Positions 29,201 through 39,058 of a DNA stretch of 64,000 nucleotides are shown piece by piece. Both the position numbers and the translations under genes were made by a program. The stretch covers positions 2,089,501 to 2,153,500 of the forward strand of contig NC_133904.1 in NCBI RefSeq assembly GCF_964199755.1, given 5' to 3'. The notes under the pieces were generated by a model. That model ran no database searches. It saw nothing but the letters and a program-made list of their open reading frames with translations, and was not told the origin of the DNA. Source of the stretch: Larus michahellis (taxonomy: Eukaryota; Chordata; Aves; Charadriiformes; Laridae). Within the stretch, counting starts at the first letter, position 1; each line of letters begins with the position of its first letter.

Positions 29201-32200
29201 TAGAGACACGAACTGAAAGCACAGAAGCAGATGTTAGAAGACACAACGAAATAAGTATTTCCAGGAAAGTTCTACACATGGTACCATTAATATGGGCTAC
29301 TGCCCTGATTGCAGCAACTGCTACTGGTGCATGAAGTTCAAACAAAGCTAATGTGTGATGTGGGAGGTATGCAAAAAAAATATTAACAAATCATAAAAAA
29401 AAAAAAAGGCAAGGTCTGGAGCCTTGGTCTCTCTTTAAAAGTCTTGTTTTAAAAAGCAGGGCAGGAGAAATGTCGAGGCTACAGAGAAGTAACACTTACA
29501 ATCTCCATTCATAGGTTTCTGGCATTTTAGGAGAGAAAAACACAAACATATAAAAAGAAAAGTAGAAAGCTCTAAATAGTACTTGGAAGACCATAAAACA
29601 ATGCTTCCTTTGATTATCTAGATGCAGAATTATCCATAAACCTATGAAAGGGGGAGAAATGCTAATAGGAATACAAGGCCCTGTCTTCTTGTGTCTGCTC
29701 TCTCACCTTCAAGCATCGCTACCTTACTCATATTGAGCACATCTACCCCCCTCCAGCTCCTTCTTGCTATTTAATCACTATCAAAGAAAAAACACAGAGA
29801 TATGCAGAATAAAAAAATATTAATAATATAATAAAAGAGTCCTCCTGCACTTGGAAGAAAACTCTAGCATGGCATCCTATTCCCTAAGACACAGATGTTT
29901 GACTCCCCTTTGCTCTCCAGATAAGACAATCCCCCAGGAATCCCTCCAAAAATAAAAATAAACAGGGTTCAAAGAATAGAGCTGAAATAGATGTTAGCAG
30001 ATACAGGCCTAAACCTGCACTAACAATCACTGAGAGCTTTCCTAACTCAGCAAAAGCATAACCGAAGCACCTTCATGAGCTCTAAGTGCCGTTACGCACA
30101 ACCCCAACGTCCCGTTTGCTCAGATCCTACACAGAAGCTATATTCCCCGGCTTCTCAACCCGACCCACCTGGCCTTTTAGAATTTATTACTACTGGCCAA
30201 GTCTAACGGGGTGGCACTTTCCTGCAGCCCTCATACCTCCTCCAGGAGCTGCAGCTGAATAACTATTGACACCTCCCGCTCTCGCACAGGGGACAGAAGA
30301 CGGTGTATTTAGCTTGAGCCCAGCAGAAGGAAAAAAGGAAAACTAAAAACACAGCAGCCCTTCTTGCAAATAACAGACATTTTGTTCCAGTGAAAGGAAA
30401 CACTAACTTCTAATGCTGCTATATTTGGTACAAAATCTGTACCTTGTACCATATTTCTGTTAAAGCTGCTGCTCTTTTGGTTTCTTCCAATGGGGGATTA
30501 AAATTTTAAACTTAGACCTACAGGTACTTTATACTTTTCATTTAATTCGAGCAATACAATTGCAGTGAGGAGTAAGAGCATGGTAAGGTCATGCTGGTAA
30601 TTAAAGCTATATTGTAGAAATATGCTCATTCAAGATGTGATTAAATAATAAAATATTGCTTAGTTCAGTATCATCATTAAACTTGCATTAATGCATAAAT
30701 ATTTAACTGTAACATATAACGAATGTAAACACTATTTATTTAAAAAATGTCAGCCCTATAATATGACAAAGGAGACAGTTTATACAAGTCATACTTACAC
30801 TCAAATGCTGTTGTCGTTGCATCTGGCAAAACTTGACCGATGACATCCTAAAACGTAAAGAAGAATTAGCCATATATCAAATGGGAAATGCCTGAGATGA
30901 TCTACAGTAAATCATCTTAATCACTCCCCAGCTGCAGGCTGAAGACTTAAAGACCTGCTACTCACCACTGCCCCAAAATTACAAACTTTTCAGCACACAA
31001 CACAAATCAGTACAAATCATGGTGCTCTTCTCCCTCCTCTCCGTGTTACCTTGAGGAAAACTCTTTTCTTTTCAAATAACTCAATCATAATTGCAAACAA
31101 GTCAGTGTTGTCCGCTCTTGCAGTTTAAAGAATCGATTTTGTCCGTAGGTTATAGAAAAATGTACATCAACTCATTGAGGTAAGTCATAAAAAGAGAGGT
31201 TTATGAATAGCTTTTTAGTTGAGAAAGCACATTTGCTCTCTCAGTCCTTCCGCTTACATCACTCCAATTCCTCCTCGCCACCTCCGAACGACCTGCCCTG
31301 GTCCTGCTTCCCACCACAAGGCAACCTCCTCACACGGCTCCATCTCCCACCCTGCCTGCAGCTCAGGAACAACGGGGTAACAAACAGCTCCAGCCGGGTT
31401 TAGGGCTTCCATCCTAAATCAAAACACTCACTGTGAGACTGAACGAATTTTTCTTGCTTTCACTCCACAACTGCCCGGGAAAGCAGCGGGACCCAGCAGC
31501 CGCGCCGAGCTGCCTGCTGCTGCCTCCAACGCAGCGCTGAGTCTCAAGATGCTCTCCACGCCATCCAAGACGGAAAGTTTGGAGGGCTCTTTGTCATTCT
31601 TAATTGGAATTTAAACTTCTTCAAAACTTGGTAGACAGATTCAAATACGTTGGCTGCCCTTGAAGCAATAAGGTTAAAATACCCAAAGAAGTGGACGTAC
31701 TATCCTGGAAGGCAATCTCCAGCCTGGCGTTATGACGATGCCATGCAATCCCTTTCCTAAGGGAGACACGAGCGGCACATACACAAGCCCATCACAAAAC
31801 ACACACAACATTTCCAAGTGTTGCACATCTCTGATCCAAACCAGCATTTTTTTGTTAATTTTCCTGTACAACTAAATTGAGAGGAGGAGAGGTTTTTGTG
31901 GCTTGGTTTTTTGGGAGGTTGTTTTTGGGGTTTTTTTTTTTGTTTAAGTCTTTGCACACAGCATTTACTCAAAATTCAGTGAAAAATATCTGCTCCGACC
32001 AAAGTCATCCTGGCCTCCCAGGGTACGTGCTGTTGTCAGCCTTTGCGAGGCTGCTATATGTCATGTCAGGGCACGGCATAAATGCACAGCATGGTTTTTT
32101 CCTTCCTGCTGCCCGATTTCTCATGTCAGACAATCTCTCCACTGACAATGTCACAAAGTGATTAGAAATTAATGAACAACAATATTTATTGTAGTACGTA

Positions 32201-35200
32201 CACTGTGAGCATCTTGGGGTGCTAAGCACCCCCCTGGATCAAAGCTTTAGTGATCACTGTCCTGTCACTTTTGTTTTCTCTATTTTTTCATTTAGTCTAA
32301 AACCAGGAAATTAAACATTCTGTGCAACGTCAGAAAGACACAATTAATACAATGAGAAAGCAGCAAAAGCAACCTAAAGATTGCCACAGATCTAACGAAA
32401 GCACATAATATTTCTAAATCTTTCTCGTGTTATCTTTTCATTTTAGATGCTAAAATAACCCAATAGTATGTAATTTAAATTACTAATTGCATACAAAGAG
32501 ACAAACGATGTGCAATACAGATTACCTAATGATATAGATTCTAAATTTGTGGAGCCAAAAAAGGAAAAAAAAAAACAAACCGACAAACACCACCAGCACA
32601 CAAACCCACCAAACATTGCCACGTTAACAAAAATTCTTCCGTTTAAATACTTCTCCAGGGTTTGACAGCTCTGTCGGTCCTCTGTCAAAAGCCAGCCAAG
32701 CTGTACCCTCTGTTCCTAACAAGAAATTAAAGTCTTGCCTAAACAGAAGACTGTGCTGTTAACTAATTATTTCTAAATTAGTTAAACATCGAAAATTCCT
32801 CAGCAAACACACTTTAATTGTGTTAGATTTAAGCCACTTGTAAAGTGTTCTTATGTGGGCACACAGATGCTTCCACTAAATGGATTTAAAAATTGTTTTC
32901 AGAAAAGGACCCCAGTTCTGGGGTATTTACAAACTGCATTTAAGAGGTGCGGGAGCCACTCGGAGACAGTTCTGACGGCCTCAAACGTCTGCCAGGACAA
33001 GCTCTAAGATTCCCAAAGCTGCGACAGCACTGGAACAGTGATGGTAAATTCTTTTTTATATATATTTTTTCCTATTCAGAATAACTTTTTCTATATATTT
33101 GGATTCTTTAAGCACAGGAGTTTAAGAACTACAATTATCATAAGATAGAGTTATGGTGTCCATAGGTAAAAAGAAAACCCTACCAACAGTCACAAAAACT
33201 TTGCTCTAGTCAACTTTCAGTATTTCTATTTAATAGATGCACCTGAGAAAAATCAGCCTCGCAGGAGGTGGGAGGGAGGGACACCACACCATTCCTCTGT
33301 TGTTACCACAGCATTTTCATCAGCCACGTAAGACTTCCACGCTCAAACATTCAGCAGACCTCCCAGTGACCCAAGCTTAAAGGATTACTCTAAATTTCAA
33401 CGGATTACGTGTGATGATTTCCTACTATCACAACAGAGATCACAAGCAATAAAATACTGTGACTTGTAGACATTGTTCAAGTGGGCTCACACACACGATA
33501 GCTTCTATTTTATCTTACAAAACTGAAAAGCCTCTAACAACGAAGAGGAAAAAACAAATAAACAGGGAACGGCAGCTGAAACAAGAACTCCATCAAATCT
33601 GCTCTCTAGAAGAGCTGTGGAGCACTTACCTCTCGGGCAAGAAAACAGAAAATGTGAAAGCACAGCCTTAAACAACAGTGTAAATATTAAAACCATGGCC
33701 CTCACTCCCATTTCAGTTAAAACTTATTTTACCTCAGTACGACATCATGAAGTTATCCTGAATTAACACCAAGCACTTAAACACTCCAGTGACAGTTAGG
33801 GCAAACGAATCTAGACAGCATGATAAAAAAAATAAATAAGCTTATTGTAATTCATTTAGCGGTGCCTTTAAAATAAATCAGTTTACTGGTAACTTACAGG
33901 CCTACAAAGCTGATATACACAGAACGTATTTAAAGTGACATTATGAAGAACAGCTTGTAGCGTCCCGTTTAGGAAAGTAATCAAGAAAATGCCTAAGCCA
34001 ACGCATACAAGCAGTGCTGCTTCCACGGGTTAAGCACCGTCCTGTTAAGTCAACCCAACCACCAGCACCAACCTGCAGGTACCAGGTTTTCCAGTTGGAA
34101 TACATAGTTTAGTACCTGTAAAGGCCCTTCCATGAGCCAGAATTAGAGCAGCTGAAATTTAAGTAATTTATCATTTAGAGCGTAAAGCGTTGCACTGAGT
34201 ATCAGCCTCCTGGACTCCAACAGGTTATTCTATGGCTAAGGACAGGATATTTGGTGACTCTATGCCGCAGCTTCTTCTCGGAAAAAGGAAGATGCATGCC
34301 AGCCTGAAATCCTCCAAGGCTACACTTGTTTGTATTCACAATGCTGTTCACACTTCCGGGATACTATATTAATAAAAATGATTTTTAAAGAAATCTTACT
34401 GTTCTCAAAGATAATTTTATGGGGTTTCCTGAATAGAAAGCAGAACATGGGACCTACCTTAGCAGGAAGAACAGCCTTACTGCACAGTTAATCTAAGGCT
34501 CCCCTGAGCCCCCAGTTCCCACTGATCTGGAGGTATGCATATGGTTTTTGGAACTGGTGAGCACACATGCTTCTGTGGTTCAAGGCAAGATGGTACCTCC
34601 CATCAAGTCCCACCTTGGACTACAGGTACGTGGAGCAGGCTCGAGCCTGCTGTGCTCTGGACACCACCACGTGGAGAGCTAGATCAGTCCTAAACGGGGC
34701 AAACTACGGGGATTATTCAGAGCTTGACTGTGCCCCAAACAGCAGGAGCTGAGAAAAAAAGGGGTACCTTGCATTCCCATGTCTTCAATTCAGAGATATG
34801 TGGACAACAAGGGAAACAGCAGGGTTTGACTGGATTATTATTGTTCAGTAATTTACCTTCGTAGGGAATGTCTCAATTCTCCACGCCATCTTTAATAGAC
34901 ACTCTAACACATAAGCCCTCTATAATTGCCTACCAGGTGAGTGGAAATTACAGCGAAGGCAGAGGACAGCAGAAGACAGGGTCGGCCCCACTCCTGCCCT
35001 CCCCACCACACTCGGGGCTCCCCCCGAGCCACAGGTGGTGCCAGATCTACCACGCTTTAGTGTACAGAGCCCTACTTCATTTAATTTCTGCAGTTACCAG
35101 ATAAATTAAGCGCACGTGCATACTGTGATGGCACCTCCTGAAAGACAATCAGTTAGACAAACGAGGGCCTTGAGACAGTTCAGACCTTATTAAACTTCTT

Positions 35201-38200
35201 CCTTCTTCTCTTAGCATTTCACAGTCCACAAGAGAGGATTTTTGACATGAAAATGACAATCATTGAATGGTACTACTGCATGGCTGCACTCCCAGCTGAA
35301 CACTGTCATAACACCCGTCATCCCCACAGCTGAGATTTCCACTGACGGCAAGAAATGTGTCATCACCTACTGACTCACCATGCGTAATCCAACTCTCCCA
35401 GTTAGGACGGAGGTACTGCTGTCACTGCCACACTCAATGCAATAGCCTAACAGTGGGTAACTGAAAATTACCAACACGTATGTGACCTGATGCAGAAATC
35501 TATCCACTTTCACCCAACAGAGAGCTGGAACGTTTCAACCCAGGAACCATTCATATTCTTCTATCAGTGGGTGGAAACAGTTCAGTGTACAGATGGCTGG
35601 AGATGGATCTGCGTCTGCAGAGGAGCTGGGTGAAGAAAACCGCAGGCAATCTGCGGCAGCTGCACCTTCTCAGAACACTGTTAACACAGTGATCTCAACC
35701 TGCACCACGCAGAAGAGCGAACAGCACACGTGGGCACCCACCTGGTGCACTTCTTCATAGTCCTCTGCTGTGCTAAATGAAACAACTGCTTAAGAGTACG
35801 CTCCTTGCTTCATCAGCTGTGCCTGGCTGGGGTAGAAGTGCCTACAACATAGGCAATGGACATCACCAAACGTTTTGTGGCTGCCTCATTGTACAGAGCT
35901 TCCTACGCAAACATCGCAGAAGTTTGGGAAGGACATCAATGACCACTGAATGCGAGTATAACCACAGAAACTGGGATTTTGTAAGAAAACTAGCAATGTA
36001 TGCTCCTGTTATGTTTAACCATTACCTGCTGACTTGACAAACTACCACAAAACGGGAAGCTCAACCTGCTCATAACTGGAAAAACACATTTTTAGAAGTC
36101 CAGTAGATCTGCCAGAGAGCTGCAAACAAACAACCAAGATAAGCATCAAAATCGTTTGCAGAGGGGAAAGAATGAGAAGCCTCCTCTTTTCTCTGTGACT
36201 TCAATAGCAACGCAGAACAAGACGAGCGTTCCATCAGCCAAGCCTGCCTGCAGTTCCTGGCCTTTGAGTGGGGATGATTTGCCCAAGTAAACTCGAGGCT
36301 TGCCGGTCACAGGACCTGCCCGTCTAGTGGTAGGAAAAATGCCCTGCATGACCCCTTATATCGCAGTCCCTCTGCTTTGATTTGTCATGCCTATTCTGTG
36401 ACAGATTCCCTATGTAAGTGCCTCCCTAAACATATTAGCAGTGAAAAAACAGAGTCCCCACCAACCTGAGACATGCCCGACATGTCCTCCCTTAGCCATT
36501 CACTTCTTCCACACTTAGAGTGGTCACAGCTCTCAGGAAGCATTGGCTCCATGTGACTGGAGGTTACTGCAGCTGTTGATGACTTTGGGTGCTCCTGAAG
36601 GTCCCATATTGGCCACTGACCACTTCAGATGTCAAGGGCTCTGTCAGGCTCTCTTCTCAGCACGCTGAAGGCAGTTATTCAAACTCCTCTCAGCAGGGCA
36701 TGGTTACGGGTATATCACTAGACCCCAGTTAAGTACTTTGCCTTGATACAACTAATAATAAGGGTGAAGCCTATTGAGCTACTTCAACAGCTGTACCATT
36801 GTACTTCTGCTTACTTGAGATCTGGCTCCAAAAGGCGTGCTGGCTCTTAGTGTTGTATCACAACTGAACATACAGGTTCATTTTAACTTCAGGTCAAAAA
36901 GTCATACACTGGCCCCAGCTGCAACCTGATGGAGCAACTGCAGGAGCTACAACAGAAACTGTAGGTGCCAAGTCTCACATGTAAGACACGGTCAGACCAG
37001 TGAGTTAGAGCTGTGCTGCCTGAAGCCCCTGCTAGCTTTAGACACCAGTCCCCATACCTCACTGCTGCCCCAAACGAAGACTCCGGGAGCACGCGCAGGG
37101 GATAGGCTCAGAGAAAACCATAGGCTGCGGTTCCTGCTGCATACACAGTTTAAGCTTCAACAGCACTTTTTTTCAACCTACTTGTTAAACGGACTACACA
37201 GCTCAAGTTTAAGGCCCACATACACCCGGCTACTTTTATGCTGACGCAACAATGATGAAAACTAAAAAGCAAAATGGTTTCACAAAGCTATGCCCTCCAC
37301 CTGACAACATTTCTTTATTTACTTTTAAGTAACACAACCAAACTTAAATTTCCCATAATTCTAAAATGCCAAAGGATAGTCCAAACATCAGTGATTATCC
37401 CACTCTGTTTGGGGAAAAAAAATGGAAAACACAAAGCAGAATGTGGAGTAAACCTGGCTCAGCTCTGCAGTGCTTGTCTGCGAAGGATAGAGCGGGTTTG
37501 TCCAGGCTTGCTGTGTAACCACTGGAAACTCACAGGACTCTCCAAGGGGGAACTTCCCCTTCCAAAAACCCCACTGATCTGTCAAAAGTTCTGCTCCCTC
37601 TCCTACACCTATGGAAAGTCTTGCATAATGTTAAGTGTTAGGAAGAATGAAACCTGGAACACCTGCCATCGCTCCAACTGCCTCTGCAATCTTCTATAGG
37701 CCCAACATCGAACATTTCCCAGCAAATCAACCCCTTAATCCCCACGTGTCTTCTCAGTAAGATGCGACGCATTGGAAGAGATCTGCAGAACCTCTCTCCA
37801 ATATCAATAACAAGAGAAAAAATTAAATATGCACATGATCTGTGGCATAGGAAGATTTTTCTTTAGAGGGCACACGGAGTCTCTAGCAGAGATGTGTTAT
37901 GTAGGAAAGATGAGGGCATCCTGAAGAAAATAAGTACGACCTACACACAAGGACTAGATTTTAGTTTGGCCTAAGGATGCAATTAAGAATATCCACTGCC
38001 TGAACGAACAGAGGATCCTTGTATCCTCAATGTGCAGATTGGCAGAAAATAAGGCCAGGGCTGAGGGCTGTTTAGGGCAAAGGAGGTGGAACAGATACAT
38101 CACCAACAGCAAGTACAGCCACCGTCCATGTGCAGAGCGCACAGTGACCGTGCCTGAGCCGGGCAGGCACTAATTTCCAAATGACAACTTTTTAAATCGC

Positions 38201-38874
38201 GCTGAAGCGATGCCCTGCGACCGCCCCAGCGCGCCAAGGCGGGCAGGCCGGGATGCGCCATGCCCGGCGTTACTGCACGGTCAGCCCCCCTCGTCAGGGG
38301 ACAAACCCTTCCGGCGACCTGAGGCCACCGCTCGGGTCCTCCTGACGGCTTCGCTGCAAGCGGGTGCTTATGTTCCCTGCACACGAGGGCAAAACCCCCC
38401 CGAATTGCTGCACCGGCAACACCGCCCCTGAAGCATCAGGGCCCCGACGCCGCCCCAGGCCCGTGGGTTTTGTCAGCCTCTGCCAGAACCACTTTCGCAT
38501 TAAAACTTCCTTCCAGGCGCAGACACCAGGCAGCAAAAAGCCCATCCCTAAAAAAAAAAAAAAAAGCCAACCAAAACCCCACCACCTTTCGCCTTCCAGC
38601 GAGGTTTTTTGTTACCGCCTTCCCCACCCGACCCGGCTGACGGAGCCGCGGACCCCGCCGCGTCACCCCCGGCCACCCCGTCTCCTCCCGGGCAGCGGCC
38701 GGGGCCCGTACCGGGACGGCCGCCCCCGCCGGGACTCACCAGCACGTCCCTGAAGAGCAGCTGAGGCGCCGAGTGAACAGTCCAGTCGACGGCCCCGCCG
38801 TCGGGGATCCTGATGCGGATCACCAGCGCCTGGCTCTCCATGGCGCGGGAGGGGCCGCAGAGCAGCCAGAGCAT
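8149..38874 (-). CDS. MAP2K5: MAP2K5 (MEK5) 5' part, eight coding exons, partial
   Basis: Dual-specificity MAP kinase kinase 5 is the cytoplasmic kinase that takes the signal from MEKK2/MEKK3 through PB1-PB1 contact and activates ERK5 (MAPK7). Eight minus-strand exons join in frame (135+49+68+70+41+68+49+65 nt), giving 181 codons plus 2 nt. The product is collinear with human MEK5 as I remember it. The PB1 domain covers about residues 18-109 (exons 1-5) and contains the acidic EDEDGDRITVRSDEE motif. A Ser-rich linker (about 110-160) ends in KKSSAELKKILANGQ. The kinase domain begins near residue 166 with the Gly-rich loop LGHGNGGTV. All introns start GT and end AG, and all phases match. The ATP-binding lysine, the HRD and DFG motifs and the C-terminus lie beyond the left edge. 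The start is MLWLLCGP as in the human long form; a second ATG (MESQ) lies 11 codons downstream. Gene identity is very secure. Confidence 0.96.
8214..13315 (-). other. MAP2K5 intron 7
   Basis: No exon is recognised on either strand. It contains short T and A tracts near 9837-9864 and 11664-11680, and a T/G-rich low-complexity block at 12781-12865. The stretches at 8390-8480 and 11150-11480 are AT-rich with unique sequence and could be conserved non-coding DNA, but this cannot be tested here. Confidence 0.75.
12781..12865. repeat. T/TG-rich low-complexity tract
   Basis: This is an almost pure T and G run on the plus strand with repeated GTTT and GTTG units, ending in a 16-base T run at 12850-12865. 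It lies in MAP2K5 intron 7. Confidence 0.8.
13316..13364 (-). CDS. MAP2K5: MAP2K5 exon 7
   Basis: This 49-nt exon completes the split Ser codon and encodes LKKSSAELKKILANGQ (residues 145-160). The acceptor is TTTTTTCAG|C and the donor is CAG|GTAGGT. It is a basic segment just before the kinase domain and identical to remembered human MEK5. Confidence 0.96.
13365..16067 (-). other. MAP2K5 intron 6
   Basis: No exon is seen. A short degenerate CR1 3' end lies at about 15268-15335, and an A tract lies at 13684-13697. Nothing else is recognised. Confidence 0.75.
15268..15335 (-). mobile_element. CR1-type LINE 3'-end fragment, degenerate
   Basis: The plus strand reads AATAGAATAATTTAGCTTGA and then a block close to AGGGACGTCTAGAGAT, which follows the inverted 3' end of CR1 (ATAGAATCATTTAGGTTGGA, then GACCTCTAGAGAT). 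The element therefore points along the minus strand. It is short and diverged. The identification is from memory of the CR1 consensus. Confidence 0.6.
16068..16135 (-). CDS. MAP2K5: MAP2K5 exon 6, Ser-rich linker
   Basis: This 68-nt exon encodes VNTRAGSANNSSSAVSDS then LPSN (residues 122-143) plus two bases of a Ser codon. The acceptor is CTGCAG|GTA and the donor is AG|GTAAGA. The middle (GSANNSSS) differs from remembered human GPSQHSSP while both flanks are unchanged, so this is the least constrained part of the coding sequence seen here. Confidence 0.95.
16136..16872 (-). other. MAP2K5 intron 5
   Basis: This is a short intron with no gene or repeat recognised apart from an A tract near 16740-16754. 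The segment 16190-16640 is AT-rich unique sequence and holds an RFX-like half site, GTTGCTAGG. Confidence 0.75.
16873..16913 (-). CDS. MAP2K5: MAP2K5 exon 5 (41 nt)
   Basis: This very short exon completes the Ala codon and encodes CKPPGKRNIHGLK (to residue 121). The acceptor is TTTCAG|CC and the donor is AAG|GTACGA. It covers the start of the linker that in human MEK5 contributes to ERK5 docking. Human has GER where this sequence has GKR. Confidence 0.95.
16914..20515 (-). other. MAP2K5 intron 4, with possible regulatory segment
   Basis: No exon is recognised. The part nearest exon 4 (about 19590-20510) is AT-rich with many TTAATT, TTTAAT and CAATTA motifs of the type bound by homeodomain proteins, and includes a perfect inverted repeat at 20319-20340. 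The stretch 18500-19060 is purine-rich and unremarkable. Confidence 0.7.
20319..20340. repeat. Perfect inverted repeat, 10-nt arms, 2-nt spacer
   Basis: The left arm CTAATTTACT and right arm AGTAAATTAG are exact reverse complements separated by CA. It lies 176 bases downstream of MAP2K5 exon 4 in the sense of transcription. It could be a paired homeodomain-type site or simply a chance AT palindrome. Confidence 0.85.
20516..20585 (-). CDS. MAP2K5: MAP2K5 exon 4
   Basis: This 70-nt exon encodes residues 85-107 (YYSTVMEQQVNGQLIEPL then QIYPR) plus one base of the next Ala codon. The acceptor is TTTGCAG|TAT and the donor is G|GTAATG. It ends the PB1 domain. Human MEK5 has QIFPR, so Phe is replaced by Tyr here. 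Confidence 0.96.
20586..25422 (-). other. MAP2K5 intron 3
   Basis: No exon is recognised. It contains a 27-nt tandem duplication at 25273-25326 and short A tracts near 20678-20690 and 22637-22648. The segment 20740-21480 is less AT-rich and could be an old repeat, but I cannot name one. Confidence 0.75.
25273..25326. repeat. Two-copy 27-nt tandem duplication
   Basis: Copy one covers 25273-25299 and copy two 25300-25326, directly abutting. Both begin CTTAAT and share CAGGAATAT and GTGAA blocks, with 23 of 27 positions identical. It lies about 100 bases past the 3' end of exon 3, in intron 3. Confidence 0.9.
25423..25490 (-). CDS. MAP2K5: MAP2K5 exon 3
   Basis: This 68-nt exon completes the split Tyr codon and encodes residues 62-84, including the acidic PB1 signature EDEDGDRITVRSDEEMKAML, which in the family forms the surface that binds basic PB1 partners. 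The acceptor is TTAG|AT and the donor is TAT|GTAGGT. The residues match remembered human MEK5. Confidence 0.96.
25491..30798 (-). other. MAP2K5 intron 2
   Basis: No exon is recognised. It includes an A24 tract at 25904-25927, an A-rich block at about 26805-26860, and a region of higher GC at about 25980-27400 whose overlapping open frames on both strands look like chance. A hydrophobic minus-strand frame at 28848-29141 has no splice or family support. Confidence 0.75.
25904..25927. repeat. Poly(A) tract, 24 nt
   Basis: An uninterrupted run of 24 A on the plus strand. It sits about 410 nt from exon 3, in the intron upstream of that exon's acceptor. No adjoining retroposed sequence or target-site duplication was recognised. 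Confidence 0.9.
30799..30847 (-). CDS. MAP2K5: MAP2K5 exon 2
   Basis: This 49-nt exon encodes DVIGQVLPDATTTAFE (residues 46-61) plus the first base of the next Tyr codon. The acceptor is TTTTAG|GAT and the donor is T|GTAAGT. It forms part of the PB1 domain. Compared with remembered human MEK5 it differs by one Glu-to-Asp change. Confidence 0.95.
30848..38739 (-). other. MAP2K5 intron 1
   Basis: This is the largest complete intron in the window. No exon is recognised. An exact 10-nt inverted repeat with a 7-nt spacer lies at 32759-32785. The stretch of about 34450-37750 is more GC-balanced than the flanks and has many interrupted frames, including a 141-codon plus-strand frame at 37274-37699, so it may be a decayed transposon that I cannot classify. 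The last 500 bases belong to the promoter CpG island. Confidence 0.75.
32759..32785. repeat. Inverted repeat, 10-nt arms, 7-nt spacer
   Basis: The arms TTAACTAATT and AATTAGTTAA are exact reverse complements. The block is AT-rich in MAP2K5 intron 1 and each arm contains a TAATT core. Confidence 0.8.
38740..38874 (-). CDS. MAP2K5: MAP2K5 exon 1, coding part
   Basis: This exon encodes residues 1-45, from MLWLLCGPSRAMESQ to the PB1 start QLLFRDVL. The donor is CTG|GTGAGT and the exon ends in phase 0. The ATG at 38874 matches the human start. The in-frame ATG at 38841 (MESQ) has a better Kozak context (G at -3, G at +4). The reading frame stays open upstream of the ATG, so an N-terminal extension is not excluded by the sequence. 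Confidence 0.96.
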
Positions 38875-39046
38875 CCCCGCCCCGCCGGGCTCACATGCTG
38901 CGGCGGGCCGCGGCCGCTGCCGAGCAGAGCGGGGCCTGCGCCGCCCCGCCCCGACCGCAGGAAGGACTCGCTGCCCCGGAACCAAAACGGAGGGGCCGGG
39001 AGGAGGGAAAAGCGGAGGAGGAGGAAGAAGAGGAGGGAAGGGAGGC

Positions 39047-39058
39047 GGCGCCATGTTG
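39047..39058 (-). promoter_or_regulatory. YY1-like element at the inferred MAP2K5 start site
   Basis: The minus strand reads CAACATGGCGCC, close to the YY1 consensus AAnATGGCGGC, and is oriented with MAP2K5 transcription. It contains an ATG in frame with MAP2K5. Confidence 0.55.

Noticed and set aside
37274-37699. 141-codon plus-strand frame in MAP2K5 intron 1
   Set aside because: Longest plus-strand frame of the intron, but no domain, no codon pattern and no flanking exon signals; its length is within chance for this amount of sequence.
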